64,000 nt of DNA from Lineus longissimus (Eukaryota; Nemertea; Pilidiophora; Heteronemertea; Lineidae). The position numbers and the translations under genes are program-made. Below the pieces are notes generated by a model that saw only the letters and a program-made list of their open reading frames with translations, was not told the DNA's origin and did not search any database. The stretch's first letter is position 1; the number at the start of each line of letters is the position of its first letter. Of this stretch, positions 54,034 to 64,000 are shown in pieces. The stretch covers positions 4,340,001 through 4,404,000 of the forward strand of contig NC_088319.1 of the NCBI RefSeq assembly GCF_910592395.1, in the 5' to 3' direction.

Positions 54034-54108
54034 GTGTTATCGCATTGTGCACAGTAATCGTGATCTAAGCAAGCCGAGTCAAGGTCGTCCCTTGGGGGGT
54101 AGTTCTTT
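54034..54108 (-). CDS. PLA2-like secreted protein, gene 1, exon 3 (catalytic)
   Basis: A 75-nt exon between TTTCAG and GTAAGT. 'PPRDDLDSACLDHDYC' carries the phospholipase A2 His-Asp pair (LD..C..HD.C), so the protein may hydrolyse phospholipids with Ca2+. It is short but has the same length and phase as 59387-59461 in the paralogue. Confidence 0.85.
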
Positions 54109-55649
54109 CTGAAATGAGGATTTAAAAATCTGCGCGTGGTCGTCGTTTTTGGCTCACCGTAGGGGAGTCTATACGATACCGCAGTGTCCGTCGTCCGTCG
54201 TCGTCCGTCGTCGTCGTCGTCGTCCGTCGTCGTCGTCGTATTCTGTGACACGTTTCTTAACCGCTTGTGCTATGTACCTGAAACTTTATATACATCATTC
54301 GCAAGGTCATATCTACCCTGACACTGAATTTCGCTCCGGTCTAATTCTTGACTTTGCCACCAGGGGGCTAAAACCGAAAAGTTAAAAGGTGCAATATCTC
54401 ATTTATTACTGATTTGTTTTTGACAAAACATTTATGGTAGGTACCCCTAGCAAGGATACATCACATATCGTACGGGTTTTTGATTTGACCTACTTTTCAA
54501 GGTCACAGAGGTCAAACTCTAAAATTTCACCGATTAGTGGCACGTTTTGTCTTTATTCGTCCTATAGTCTTTAAATTTGGTATGTAGACACCTGTTACGT
54601 AGCTCTACATGTTGACAAAAAATCAGGTGGATGTGGCGTACTTTTCAAGGTCACAGAGGTCAAATGGTGTGAATTGGCCCTTTGTGTGTAAATATGGCAC
54701 GTTTCTTAACCACTAAGCTATGAACTTTAAACTTAGTACACATGACCCCCTAGGTCAGATGACCTGTGACACTGATTTTCGGTCTGGTCTGATTCCTAAC
54801 TTGGCCACCAGTTGGCCAAAACCAAAAATAGTGAATAGTGCCATATCTCGCTTATTACAGATTAGTTTTTCTTAACCACTAAAGCTATGAACTTGAAATT
54901 TGGTACACATGACTCCCTACGTCATGTTACCTCGGACACCGAATTTCAAACTGATCTGGTACTCAACTTGGCCACCAGGAGACCAAAACTAAAATAGGTA
55001 AAAAGTGCAATATCTCATTTATTAGTGACTTGTTTTTGATGATATTCTTATGGTACTTACTCCATCAACGATACATCACATGTCATACCGACTTTGGTTT
55101 GACCTATATACTATACATGTACAATGTTTCTTAATCTGGATGAATTCCAAAGCACCAAATATCTATACGTTGAGCACAATGGCCCCTGGCCGTTTCATCT
55201 TTATAAGGTATCACGTGACCATAAAGCAGACGGGTCAGATCAACATTCCCGAGTAAGGGTGAAGCCGAGCACTTGGGAATGTATATCTGACCCGTCAACT
55301 TTAACGACACGATTTTAAAAGGACAAGCTGGCCTGGGAGTGAGACATGTTGGATTTCTCACAAACTGGCTTCCAGCAGCACCGTGACTTTTCCAAATGTA
55401 GTCATCGAAAACCCCAGTACGCAGTACACGAGAACGGAACGTAATCGCACGCTCACCGGAAGCAAGCCATGTTCAAGACTGCCTCCCTAATTGAGGGGTG
55501 ACGTAAGAGTTCGACCTCGGGTGCACTCGGGCGTCGTAAACGTTGCGTTTTCTGAGCCAGGTCCTGTGCGTGCAAAAATGACGAATAACATGAATAATGC
55601 GTGGTCCACCATGGATTATATTTTACATGAAAAGAAAAAGACAGCTTAC
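54109..55649. other. Intron 2 of PLA2-like gene 1, repeat-rich
   Basis: Holds a (GTC)n/(GTCC) microsatellite at 54185-54240. It also has diverged tandem blocks (54243, 54700, 54870) containing 'TTTCTTAACCACT.AGCTATGAACTT' and 'ATATCTC.TTATTA'. Two direct repeats AGGTCA-CAG-AGGTCA lie at 54500-54514 and 54648-54662. No coding sequence is supported. Confidence 0.55.
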
Positions 55650-55779
55650 CTGCATGTTTCCTTTGGGTCATCACATTTACAGTACCCTGGTTTCACCCAG
55701 GGCCAGATACCAGTTCTTGCCTTCCCGCACCATTTTCCGTAATTCGTCAGATTATCTTGTGCGTGAGAAAGAGCAAAGC
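55650..55779 (-). CDS. PLA2-like secreted protein, gene 1, exon 2
   Basis: 130 nt between CTTCCTTCAG and GTAAGCT. It encodes the end of the signal peptide and 'NLTNYGKWCGKARTG', a calcium-loop-like Y-G-x-x-C-G segment, then 'PGYCKCDDPKETC'. It matches the 60323-60482 exon of the paralogue in motif order and phase (enters after one codon base, leaves after two). Confidence 0.82.
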
Positions 55780-55819
55780 CTGAAGGAAGACGTGAAACAA
55801 TGTGTTGTAGGACGGATGA

Positions 55820-55980
55820 AGAGGTAAGCCCAAGGGTATCAAAATATGCTACCCAAAGTATCAAAGGTCCTATACCCAGGGTAATAAAGATGTGAGGTCG
55901 AGGGTACAATATCAACGATGCGGTACCCAAGGTATCAACGATGTGATACCCTGGACATCAAAGATGTTGTTACGAGGGTA
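55820..55980. repeat. Intronic ~30-bp imperfect tandem repeats
   Basis: Units around 'GGTATCAA.GATGTGATACCC' lie in the first intron of PLA2-like gene 1. Confidence 0.5.
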
Positions 55981-56022
55981 AAAGCAAACTAATGGTTACA
56001 GGTGAATGAAAATATGTCTTAC

Positions 56023-56059
56023 CTAAAGCCATCACAACGAGAACCTTGAGTGCAATCAT
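56023..56059 (-). CDS. PLA2-like secreted protein, gene 1, exon 1 (signal peptide)
   Basis: The ATG at 56059 opens 12 codons, MIALKVLVVMAL, plus one base before GTAAGA. This hydrophobic run joins in phase to exon 2 as a signal peptide. The four exons total 465 nt, giving a 154-aa secreted, disulfide-rich protein, the size of small secreted PLA2s (conodipine-like or plant-type arrangement). Confidence 0.8.
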
Positions 56060-56276
56060 TTTGACCTCTTCCTTCTCCGAGTCCCACTTATCAAATGTCA
56101 ATGATGAGTTCGTCACGTTTATATACTATCTGTTTGAGATGACAAAGATACTAGGCAGGTACATGTTCCATTACCTCATCTATCTCGTCGCCATATACCT
56201 CCAGTGACGTCACAGATCAGTTTTCAAAATTAGTTTGCTCAGCTCATGTACCGTCGGCCACCTCAAACAGATGCGA

Positions 56277-56490
56277 ATAAAAATGTATATAAAATGTATA
56301 TAAAATGTATGTAAAATGCATATAAAATGTATATACAATGTATATACAATGTGTATACGCGTATATAAAATGTATATAAAATGTATATAAAATGTATATA
56401 AAATGTATATAAAATGTATATAAAATGTATATAAAATGTATATAAAATGTATATAAAGTATACAAAATGTATATAAAATGTATATAAAAT
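56277..56490. repeat. 12-bp microsatellite AAAATGTATATA
   Basis: About 17 near-perfect copies. Overlapping minus-strand ORFs rich in FYIHFIYILYT are products of the repeat and are not genes. Confidence 0.95.
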
Positions 56491-57639
56491 GTGAGTTTGT
56501 CTCGATATACACCAGGCAAAATAGAGTATACATTTTTGGCATCTGCAATACTCATTTTTTATGAAGGACGTCGCAAAAAGCAGTTGGGATGTCGAGTAAC
56601 GATACCAGCAGCGGCCAGACGGCACGGGCATATAGTGGCCGTTGTTGTCCATGCGCACCCGGTTCGACACCAGTCTGTACGGCCGATGCGCTCCGTCCTT
56701 GGTCAGGTTTATTTCGGAGTTTCCGTCTTCTACAGTCGTGTTGTCATTACGTACCCAGCCGACATGCCCGGACTACCCGGGTTGATTGAGGTGTTTGCTC
56801 TCCTGTAGACTGGTTGCCTACCAAGGCCAAGGAGATTAGTCTCCCCCGTGCAGTGGTACTGCGATTGAGAGCAGAACTTGCTGTCCGCGTGAAAAACTAA
56901 AACCACTTGGGCGATTTTCCGCTTCATGGCCGCCGCTCCAGCAATACAACACTTGGCTTCAGTGGGTATTTGTGAATTCAACCCGCCAGTAGATGGGAAC
57001 AGGAGTATCATCAAAAGACGCCAACCCGCATTCGATGAGCAGGTAATGATGTTAGGTACTGAATGACCGCTGGAATGAGTCAAGTGTCCTGCCGCGGGGG
57101 CGGTCAAAGCGGGAAACGATCCAGTGGAACCACTCCCTTATTGTGAAGTTCTGTTTTGGAAATAAGCAGGGCAAATATCTGACCCTTTCAATGAAGGGTC
57201 AGGGTCAAATTTATAGTATGAAGTACACTTGTAGTTCAGCTTGAAAAATCACAGGTTTGTGAGGGTTGTTATGATTGCATTCTGAAGGTCACATTCTCAA
57301 CGATTTATCATCAACATGATCAAGGATAAAGTGCGAAATTGATGAGGTACTCGATAATTCTGATAACGATATTTGTCGACATGGGCCACGGTGTTTAAAC
57401 AAAGTCACGGGTTCATCCGCATTGGTGACAGACGCATGTGACTGGTGCTCATTTCCGTGATAGCGTTTTTGGACATGTTTCTTTGATATGCTGCCACGCA
57501 CGTACTTGGGTCATGTTCCTCTCGTGAATTCTGAAAACCTGGGAATCAAATCTCCGATATTTCTGATAACTTTAATTTACCGAATGTAATGAGGTCGAAT
57601 GTTCGAATGGATCCTTCGGTGCCAGCTACTCTGCCTTAC

Positions 57640-57755
57640 TCTTAAAATCAATTAGTGAAAATAACTACTAGTAGTTCATTAATTAGTAACTTGCTTTTAC
57701 TATTCTGGTACATGTTGTTCCTATTGCACCGATCGACTACAAACTGAATTATCAA
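57640..57755 (-). repeat. Solo copy of the array MITE (part)
   Basis: The reverse complement shares 'GTGCAATAG.AAC.ACATG', 'ACCAGA.TAGTAAAA' and 'ATTAGT.ACTTTCACTA' style blocks with the MITE at 21899-22118. It shows that the MITE is mobile outside the array. Confidence 0.6.
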
Positions 57756-58364
57756 GAATATATATTCTAGATGTTGTTGTTCTGAGGGGTGTACTATTCA
57801 ACAGTCTCTGAACCTATAGAGTTCAAGGCCTTCATCGTTCATAATTGAATTTGAAAATTTCAAAATGTGGTAAGCACCGAGTTTTAGCAAATTCGTGTGC
57901 ATGATAACTCCATCACGGAATTGTACACAACTGCTTTTCTATTTTCCTGGACCACCACTAATTACGAACGGCGTACCCCTTTAAGTAAGAATTAGCCTTG
58001 AACTTAAGTTACGCTCCAAGCAGTAAATGTATGTAGATTAGCTCCTGCATGGAGTCCTATCTCCACACAAGCTTTTCATGCTTTTGCCGTTTTTTTACCT
58101 GTTGTCCATTAATAACAACATACATATGAGTAATACCAGTGGCATCAAACGCTTATGTGGAGATACGTAGGACAAAACTATGCGTGCAGTGAAAGTCTTA
58201 AGCCTATGGATTGATAGCCAAATTCCAGGTGGTGATTTCCGGTTCACGTAACTGCGAAACCATGGTGTACATGTGACGTAACCGACAGACACCAGCTGGC
58301 AAAGTGCTATGCCCTCGATCAACAAACACTTCATTGAACATCGTCTAGTCCTAGAGGTTTGTTA

Positions 58365-58584
58365 TTAACAGTCCTGAAAGTTCTGCTTCAAGCAGTAGTC
58401 CGCGTCACCAAACAGCCAATACTTCTTGCACGACATCCCGAGGGGTTTGCAGTAACAGGGGATGACAGTGAACAGACTGATCACACGGCTCCTGAAGTTT
58501 ATGCAGTCGGCAGTCGAGCATTTCGCTTTCACGGCATTCTTGACCAGTTCGCGTTCGCACTCGCACCAGTGGAACTTTCTCGAC
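58365..58584 (-). CDS. PLA2-like secreted protein, gene 2, exon 4
   Basis: The acceptor CTCTCTACAG precedes a 220-nt exon: 'RKFHWCECERELVKNA', 'CSTADCINFRS', 'IPCYCKPLGMSCKKYW' and 'DADYCLKQNFQDC', ending TAA. It is paralogous to 53467-53689 with the same cysteine pattern. Confidence 0.8.
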
Positions 58585-59167
58585 CTGTAGAGAGACGGAG
58601 AACTCTATGTTGGCTGTTCTGAGCTAAGTTATCAGCTAATTGTATTAAGTTCAGAGCAAATGGCACCTTGACCCTCAAAGTATTGACATTGCTGAGCTTC
58701 CATACAACGCACGTCGCAAAGGGCGGAGGACGGAGGTTACGGAGGCAATACCGCTTGAAGTTCTGTATGAGCGAATGTAAAGCCACTACAAACAAACCCA
58801 ACTTATACCACAACTCGGCAGGGCTTTGAGCTGAGGGGGGTTGAAGATGGCTGAAGGCCTGCATTTTCCGAGCTGGGGCATTTTCCAAAAATGGTCACAG
58901 GATATTCACAATCAATTTAAAAACGAACTTCAAGTAAAAGGGGATTTTTTTATATTTCAATGATTATATCCCCAAAGAGGGTACTTGTACTATGTATGGA
59001 AAAGGTGGCGGGGGTTAAAAGGTGCATGAAAGAACGGGGAACGTGTGTGGAGAAGGTGGAAACGTGTCGACACGTGCTTAGATTACAGCCGTCGATTCTA
59101 TCTTCGATACAATTACGATGAAGCGGCATATAGCCACGAGTACGGTGGCTGGTTAATAGGGTTAATC

Positions 59168-59264
59168 CCCCGAAACGCCAACATGAACGCGTATCCCATT
59201 GTTCGACCTCTCGATAACTATGTCGACCGATGGGATAAGCGTTAGCGTTCAAGTTTCGGGGAGG
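59168..59264. repeat. Short foldback (~97 bp)
   Basis: CCCCGAAAC, GAACGC and TATCCCAT pair with ATGGGATA, GCGTTC and GTTTCGGGG around a 30-nt loop, within the intron of PLA2-like gene 2. Confidence 0.6.
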
Positions 59265-59386
59265 GGTGCGGAAACTCCCTATTGATCTGTCAACTCCAAC
59301 CGCAGCCAACTTCTTCATCCGGGGACTACAAGATCAGCAATTCAAAATGGCTGCATTACTCCACTCGCAGTTTGCCTTTAACATAC

Positions 59387-59461
59387 GTTTTCGTGCAGTA
59401 AGTGCAGAGATCATGCTGCAGACGCGCGGCATCCAGGCCATCGATGGGAGGCCCATTTTTC
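59387..59461 (-). CDS. PLA2-like secreted protein, gene 2, exon 3 (catalytic)
   Basis: 75 nt between CTTTACAG and GTATGT. 'PPIDGLDAARLQHDLCTYC' keeps the His-Asp pair, but the cysteine before it is Arg (TGT to CGT type change) compared with gene 1. This may remove one disulfide bond. Confidence 0.82.
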
Positions 59462-60322
59462 CTGTAAAGATGACAATGATAAGTAACAGTCGTTCTTGCT
59501 AAAACAATCTGGCCGAAGCCGGAGACTACTACTACTAGGACCCATGACCTGAGGTCGTAGGGGCATGTGGCAGCTAGCAGTAGTGATGCATGCCCGAGGA
59601 GATCTGTTTTCGGCCTTCAGGATAAGTTGAGGTATTGTGAGGCCGGTTCACTCTTCGAGGGTATCCATCCACGTTTTCCTTGGTCTTCCTCGCTTCCTCC
59701 CTTCAGCGACAGTGCCTTGCAAGATTGTCTTTGCAAGCGAGTCATACCGGAGACACCAGGCCAATAAACCCAATTGGTGCCTTACGTAGTGGCACCATAA
59801 AACGCTCAACCCGACCTTTGAGGAGGAATACTCCCCTCCAAGTGCAGAGCGAACGCTGAAGAATGCGAGTGCTTAGACAACCATGTCCCACTGGTACTGA
59901 AAAACGATTATCGCCGCAGTGAAGCTAGACATGTCCGCGCTATAAAAATTGGCAAGTACGTACTGTGTGTTTCCATATCAGTCTGCAACAACTTTGTGAA
60001 AGGATAAGTGATGAAATGCCCGGGGCATTATGCTCTCCTCTTGCTATTATTGGCCGTCACGTTATCAATGTCGGGAAGTAGGTGTCTTTGATGCGGTAAA
60101 ATAAGCCAGCTGCCGTCGAGGCTCCCAAGTGGCCATAAGCGGCGTAAGGATTTTATACCTCATTCTGTGAATACATTGGCTGCAAGTTACCGTTACTGCA
60201 GCTTCCAATATATAGGCTACCAGCTGAACACAGGGTCATATTTGGTACTTGTGACGTCAAAGGTTGCGCCCGACAAAAAGATACACTCGCTTAAATGTGA
60301 TGTAAATGGAAAATAGACTCAC
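59462..60322. other. Intron of PLA2-like gene 2, nothing recognised
   Basis: No exon-like block with splice sites was seen. 59567-59767 is an open frame without known features. Confidence 0.4.
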
Positions 60323-60482
60323 CTGCACGTCTCCACCCCATCGGAGCATTTGCAGACGGCGACGCGGGTGCGATTCTTTGGGAAGAGTCCTGTGTTCCTC
60401 TTGCCGCACCACTGGCCGTAGTTGAACAAGCTCATCGAGTCGGTCAGCCCCAGCAAGCTAAACGCATTGGCAGCAACAATAA
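60323..60482 (-). CDS. PLA2-like secreted protein, gene 2, exon 2
   Basis: 160 nt between CTCCTTACAG and GTGAGT. It encodes a hydrophobic start (VIVAANAFSLLGL after the joined base) and 'LFNYGQWCGKRNTG', then 'VCKCSDGVETC'. It is the counterpart of 55650-55779, 30 nt longer. The signal-peptide exon must lie at a higher coordinate, but I could not identify it. Confidence 0.78.
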
Positions 60483-60614
60483 CTGTAAGGAGGGAATGTA
60501 TAAATGGTGTAGATCATCCTGAACCTCATGGTCTTTTACTCCCTTTAAAAGAACATTATAGCCGGGCTAAATATTGATAAGGTGCAAAAAGCCTAGTGGT
60601 GCAAGACAGGTACA

Positions 60615-61230
60615 TGTTACACTCAGGAAGTAGTGGACCAGCCTCGTCTTGTAGTGAGGAAGGACGATCAGGATGACGAAATGGACTGCAAAGGAGTCTA
60701 GGTAAAGTATGATATAGGGAAACGTATTGTTTTTCATAAGCGACGTTTTGCAGTACTGTAATCTCGACTAGGAGCTCGTCTCTACAGACTGTCGCGCCTC
60801 ACATTTGAGTTAGCGCTTGGTGGATTTCTTCCATGATGGATTCATCAGCAACATCCATTGATAGAATACTGTACACTCGGCTTGGAGCCGTCCTGTAGTG
60901 ACATTTCATGCTCCAATAAACAGACGTACATGCGGCCATGGATGCCACAATGCAGAACATAGTTAAATCAAAAGTTGGTGGTGGCTGTGTTCTTAAAAGA
61001 TCATTCAGTAGTTTGGGATGATTGAAAATTATAAAGTTTTTTTATAGCGCTTGACGAAAATGATGTTGACAGTAGCAACCAATACGGACTTCTATGCTAT
61101 CAAGTCCCTGCTACCTAGTGCAGATTACAGTATCTGTTACACTACGGAAGCAGTGGACCGCCCTTGTCCCTCACCCCATGAGAGAGTATGAATAGGACGA
61201 TGAAATGGACTGCCCGAGGAGTCTAATGTT
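60615..61230. repeat. Direct repeat pair (~100 bp) upstream of PLA2-like gene 2
   Basis: 60618-60705 and 61127-61232 share 'TGTTACACT', 'GGAAG.AGTGGACC', 'GACGA.ATGGACTGC' and 'GAGTCTA'. The minus strand of both is hydrophobic in one frame (VHF.VL...), so they could be alternative leader exons. That is speculative. Confidence 0.45.
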
Positions 61231-61440
61231 AAATGACAATAAATGCCAAGTTTCAACGAATGTGCGTGCATAATAACTGCACTGCGTAATGTGTTCCTTG
61301 AAATTCCAAGCCCTTCACAGTCCTAACTGCCTCAATACAAAAGGCAAAGACAGAAATTGGCGACATTGCCGGTGCCTGGACTGATTCGCGATTGGTCTGT
61401 CTATGATGGGCGCATCTCTTTCACATTGGTAGAAACAAAC

Positions 61441-61912
61441 GGTGTAGCAGCCAGCTCCGATTCGGCCTGGTTGTGTCTGTCTCATCGCTCTCACCGTATG
61501 GACAGGACGGTGGAGCTGCCAGGTCCGATTCGGTCTGGTTGTGTCTGTCTCATCTCTCTCACCGTATGGACAGGGCGGTGGAGCTGCCAGGTCCGATTCG
61601 GTCTGGTTGTGTCTGTTTCATCTCTCTTACTCTATGGACAGGACGGTGGAGCTGCCAGGTCCGATTCGGCCTGGTTGCGTCTGTCTCATCTCTCTCACCG
61701 TATGGACAGGGCGATGGAGCAGCCAGCTCCGATTCGGTCTGGTTGCGTCTGTCTCATCTCTCTCACCGTATGGACAGGGCGGTGGAGCTGCCAGCTCCGA
61801 TTCGGTCTGGTTGCGTCTGTCTCATCTCTCTCACCGTATGGACAGGGCGGTGGAGCTGCCAGCTCCGATTCGGTCTGGTTGCGTCTGTCTCATCTCTCTC
61901 ACCGCTTGACTA
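61441..61912. repeat. 68-bp minisatellite (~7 copies)
   Basis: The unit contains GGACAGGGCGGTGGAGCTGC, CCGATTCGGTCTGGTTG and TCATCTCTCTCACCGTAT. Since 68 is not a multiple of three, overlapping ORFs cycle through all frames; they are not genes. It directly borders the BEL/Pao remnant. Confidence 0.92.
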
Positions 61913-64000
61913 ATCGGACCTCCATTGCGCCCTAAAAGAGATTCGAGGAATCCCAGGGGATCCCATCGCTAGGTTGACACCGTTAGGATGGACATGCGTG
62001 TATGCACCCCAGAGCGAACAAAGTCTGCACACCAATCTAGCCTTTTTTACGAAGGGAAACAAAGTCGACAACCTAGATGACATGGTCCGTAGATTTTGGG
62101 ATATTGACGAGCCAAGAGTCAGCGATGCCATAATTAAACCCAACGAGAAGAAGGCCAGAGACTCCGTCGAAAGCTCACTTTCATACCAGGATGGCAGGTA
62201 TACCGTTGGCATGCCATGGCGAGAGGAGAAACCAAAACATCCTGATGATAATTATCAAATGGCCCTTAGTCGACTACGTAATACAGAAAAAGGCTGATTG
62301 CGAACCCCGAGACAGGAAAGGCATACACAGACGTATTCAAGAAGTACACAGACAAAGGATACATCAGGCGAGTAGAGCCATCGGAGAAGAAGTCATCACA
62401 GGTGTGGTATCTGCCGCAATTCCCGGTGCTAAAGCCAGACAAAGCCACCACTAAATGCAGGATAGTATTTGATGCCTCTGCATAATGCCAAGGGGTCTCA
62501 CTCAACGATACAGTACACCAAGGACCCAAGCTTCAGAACGACCTGACGCGAATCTTGCTAAGATTTCGGCGCGAGAAAGTAGCCCTGATGTGTGACATCT
62601 CCGAGATGTATTTGCAGATTAATCTGAGTCCCGAATCAAAACCATTTCAGAGATTTTTATGGCGCGATTTGGACCAGGCCAGAGAGCCAGGCATATACGA
62701 ATTTAACCGTGCCGTCTTCGGTGTAAATTCCAGGCACAGTTTGTAGCGCAGCATAATGTCCGATTATTCCAAAGCAATTATTCACTTGGTGCAGATGCGG
62801 TCCTCAACAGCACCTTCATGGACGATACAATGGACTCGATTCCGGATAATCAGACAGCCATTCAGCTCTACCATGAGCTATCAGAGATCTGGGGACACGC
62901 GGGAATGCATGCAAGGAAATGGCTGTCGAATTCAGCGGCAGTATTAAAGGAAATCCCGAGCATTGATTGCGCAGCTGAGATGGACCTTGATAAAGAACAA
63001 TCGCCAACAGTCAAGACCCTGGGAGTGCTTTGGTCACCCAAAACATGACGAGTTCCTGTTCCGTGGTAATCCGCCCAGCCTGGATTACGAGATCACAAAA
63101 AGAAGCTTTCTCAAAAGAATTGCGGCGCTATTTGACCCATTGGGATTCCTTGCACCATACACAATTCGCGCCAAAGTCATCCTGCAAGAAATCTGGGCAA
63201 CGGGAGCAGATTGGGACACCCTGAATACCGAGATAGAAGCTAAAGCACGAACCTGGTTCAACGAACTTGCGCACTTAAAAGAAGTCCGAATACCAAGATG
63301 CCTAAAAACAAAGAATGACATAAAATCGTCAGCGCTTCATTGTTTCGTCGACGCATCACAAGAGGCATACGGAGCAGTTGTCTACATGACACACGTTTAC
63401 ACAGATGGGAGCGCATCATGTCGTCTGATAGCAGCCAAATCTAGAGTAGCTCCCTTAAATGCAGTCAATATCCCGCGTTTAGAACTGATGGGCGCAGTAT
63501 TAGGACTTAGACTCACACAGTACACAGCTGATGCACTGAAGATTCCCAGACAAGATTGGGTATTTTGGTCCGACAGTATGGATGTGCTGTACTGGATAAG
63601 AGGTTGCAGTCGCAACTTCAAGCCATTCGTCTCCAACCGTGTGGGTGAGATCCGGACAGTCACCAACCCTGGGCAATGGAAGTACGTTCCCACAGCTTTA
63701 AACCCAGCTGACATGATCACAGGGGGAGAGACGGTAAAGGAGCTAGCAGAGAAGGAAAAATGGTGGACTGGTCCGGAATACCTGACAAAAACACAACAAG
63801 AATGGCCTGAAAACAAGTGTTCAGTCAGCCAAGAGACGGACAAAGAACTGAGAAACAAATGTAAACAAACTGTAAACGAGAGAACGCACGTGGCACATGA
63901 GGTTGATAGTGTGGCACACGCCGACACAAAAGCATGTCGGCTTGATCCCATCCGCTATTCATCATGGGTAAGGCTCACCAGAATACATGCTTGGGTATCA
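61913..64000 (+). pseudogene. BEL/Pao retrotransposon pol remnant, runs off the window
   Basis: In order: the end of the protease region ('IARLTPLGWTC', ~61970), 'YTVGMPWREEKPKHPDDNY' (~62200), reverse transcriptase pieces ('CDISEMYLQINLSPESKPF', 'FMDDTMDS'), then the Pao-specific block 'AALFDPLGFLAPYTIRAKV' (~63120) and an RNase H-like part ('HCFVDASQEAYGAVVY', 'VFWSDSMDVLYWI'). Frameshifts lie near 62288, 62738 and 63045, with a TAA near 62482. The frame from about 63050 stays open to the window end. The integrase would lie beyond 64000. The 5' part was lost at the minisatellite. Confidence 0.88.

Noticed and set aside
54030-54251. 73-aa minus ORF starting with a poly-Asp run
   Set aside because: The 5' part is the GTC microsatellite. 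Only 54034-54108 is a real exon by splice sites and PLA2 homology.
56210-56670. Long minus-strand ORFs rich in Tyr/Ile/His/Phe
   Set aside because: They are translations of the 12-bp AAAATGTATATA microsatellite. The upstream part (to 56670) has a few cysteines, but no splice-supported gene or known domain.
56920-57060. Plus-strand frame starting MAAAPAIQHLASVG with a GTAATG after it
   Set aside because: Only ~39 codons, no recognised domain and no partner exon found.
61357-61935. Three overlapping repetitive ORFs (192, 146 and 122 aa)
   Set aside because: The 68-bp unit shifts frame each copy, so the same peptide appears in all frames. This is a repeat, not a protein.
1-64000. CRISPR arrays, tRNA or rRNA genes
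   Set aside because: No spacer-repeat structure and no recognisable tRNA or rRNA. The tandem repeats found are minisatellites, TIR subrepeats or large units.

Overview
This window is nuclear DNA of an animal, probably a marine invertebrate. The evidence is GT-AG introns in recognisable animal genes (an otopetrin-like channel and two secreted phospholipase-A2-like genes), a Polinton/Maverick, a PIF/Harbinger remnant, a BEL/Pao retroelement remnant, LINE endonuclease remnants and many MITE-like repeats. The species cannot be named from the sequence.

1-46018 is a tandem array of a host unit of about 8 kb (junctions at 19800, 27965, 36096 and 43975). Each unit holds a long unexplained ORF ('ORF-X', about 335 codons), a small PAN/apple-like ORF, a short minisatellite and a dead LINE endonuclease carrying a MITE. 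The second halves of the units alternate between two types, so the higher-order period is about 16 kb. A Polinton of about 18.3 kb (1382-19763) sits in the array and replaces 1.6-1.9 kb of unit sequence. A Harbinger remnant (44491-45595) sits in the last partial unit.

The Polinton keeps long inverted repeats and most of the family core: protein-primed DNA polymerase B, a DD35-type integrase, an FtsK/HerA-type packaging ATPase, a double-jelly-roll major capsid protein, a penton-like minor capsid protein, and small membrane or structural proteins. No cysteine protease was found. Three features are unusual. The polymerase reading frame continues into an archaeo-eukaryotic primase (AEP) plus PriCT-2-like domain. 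Structural genes start at a TAAATG-type motif like the poxvirus late promoter, while the polymerase main frame, a TFIIB-like/VLTF3-like zinc-ribbon gene and a small OB-fold-like gene lack it. Every convergent gene end carries an AT-rich hairpin. The element is dead: a foldback element with a 10-bp target duplication splits the polymerase gene, and in-frame stops interrupt the polymerase, ATPase, penton and one further gene. The changed start codon, the Exo II substitution and the missing outer right TIR are further signs of decay.

46019-49735 is intergenic DNA with MITEs. 49950-52542 is a three-exon otopetrin-like gene whose last exon appears three times in degenerate tandem form. 53467-60482 on the minus strand holds two paralogous PLA2-like genes, each with recognisable exons of matching phase. 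A 68-bp minisatellite (61441-61912) leads into a frameshifted BEL/Pao pol remnant that runs off the end of the window.
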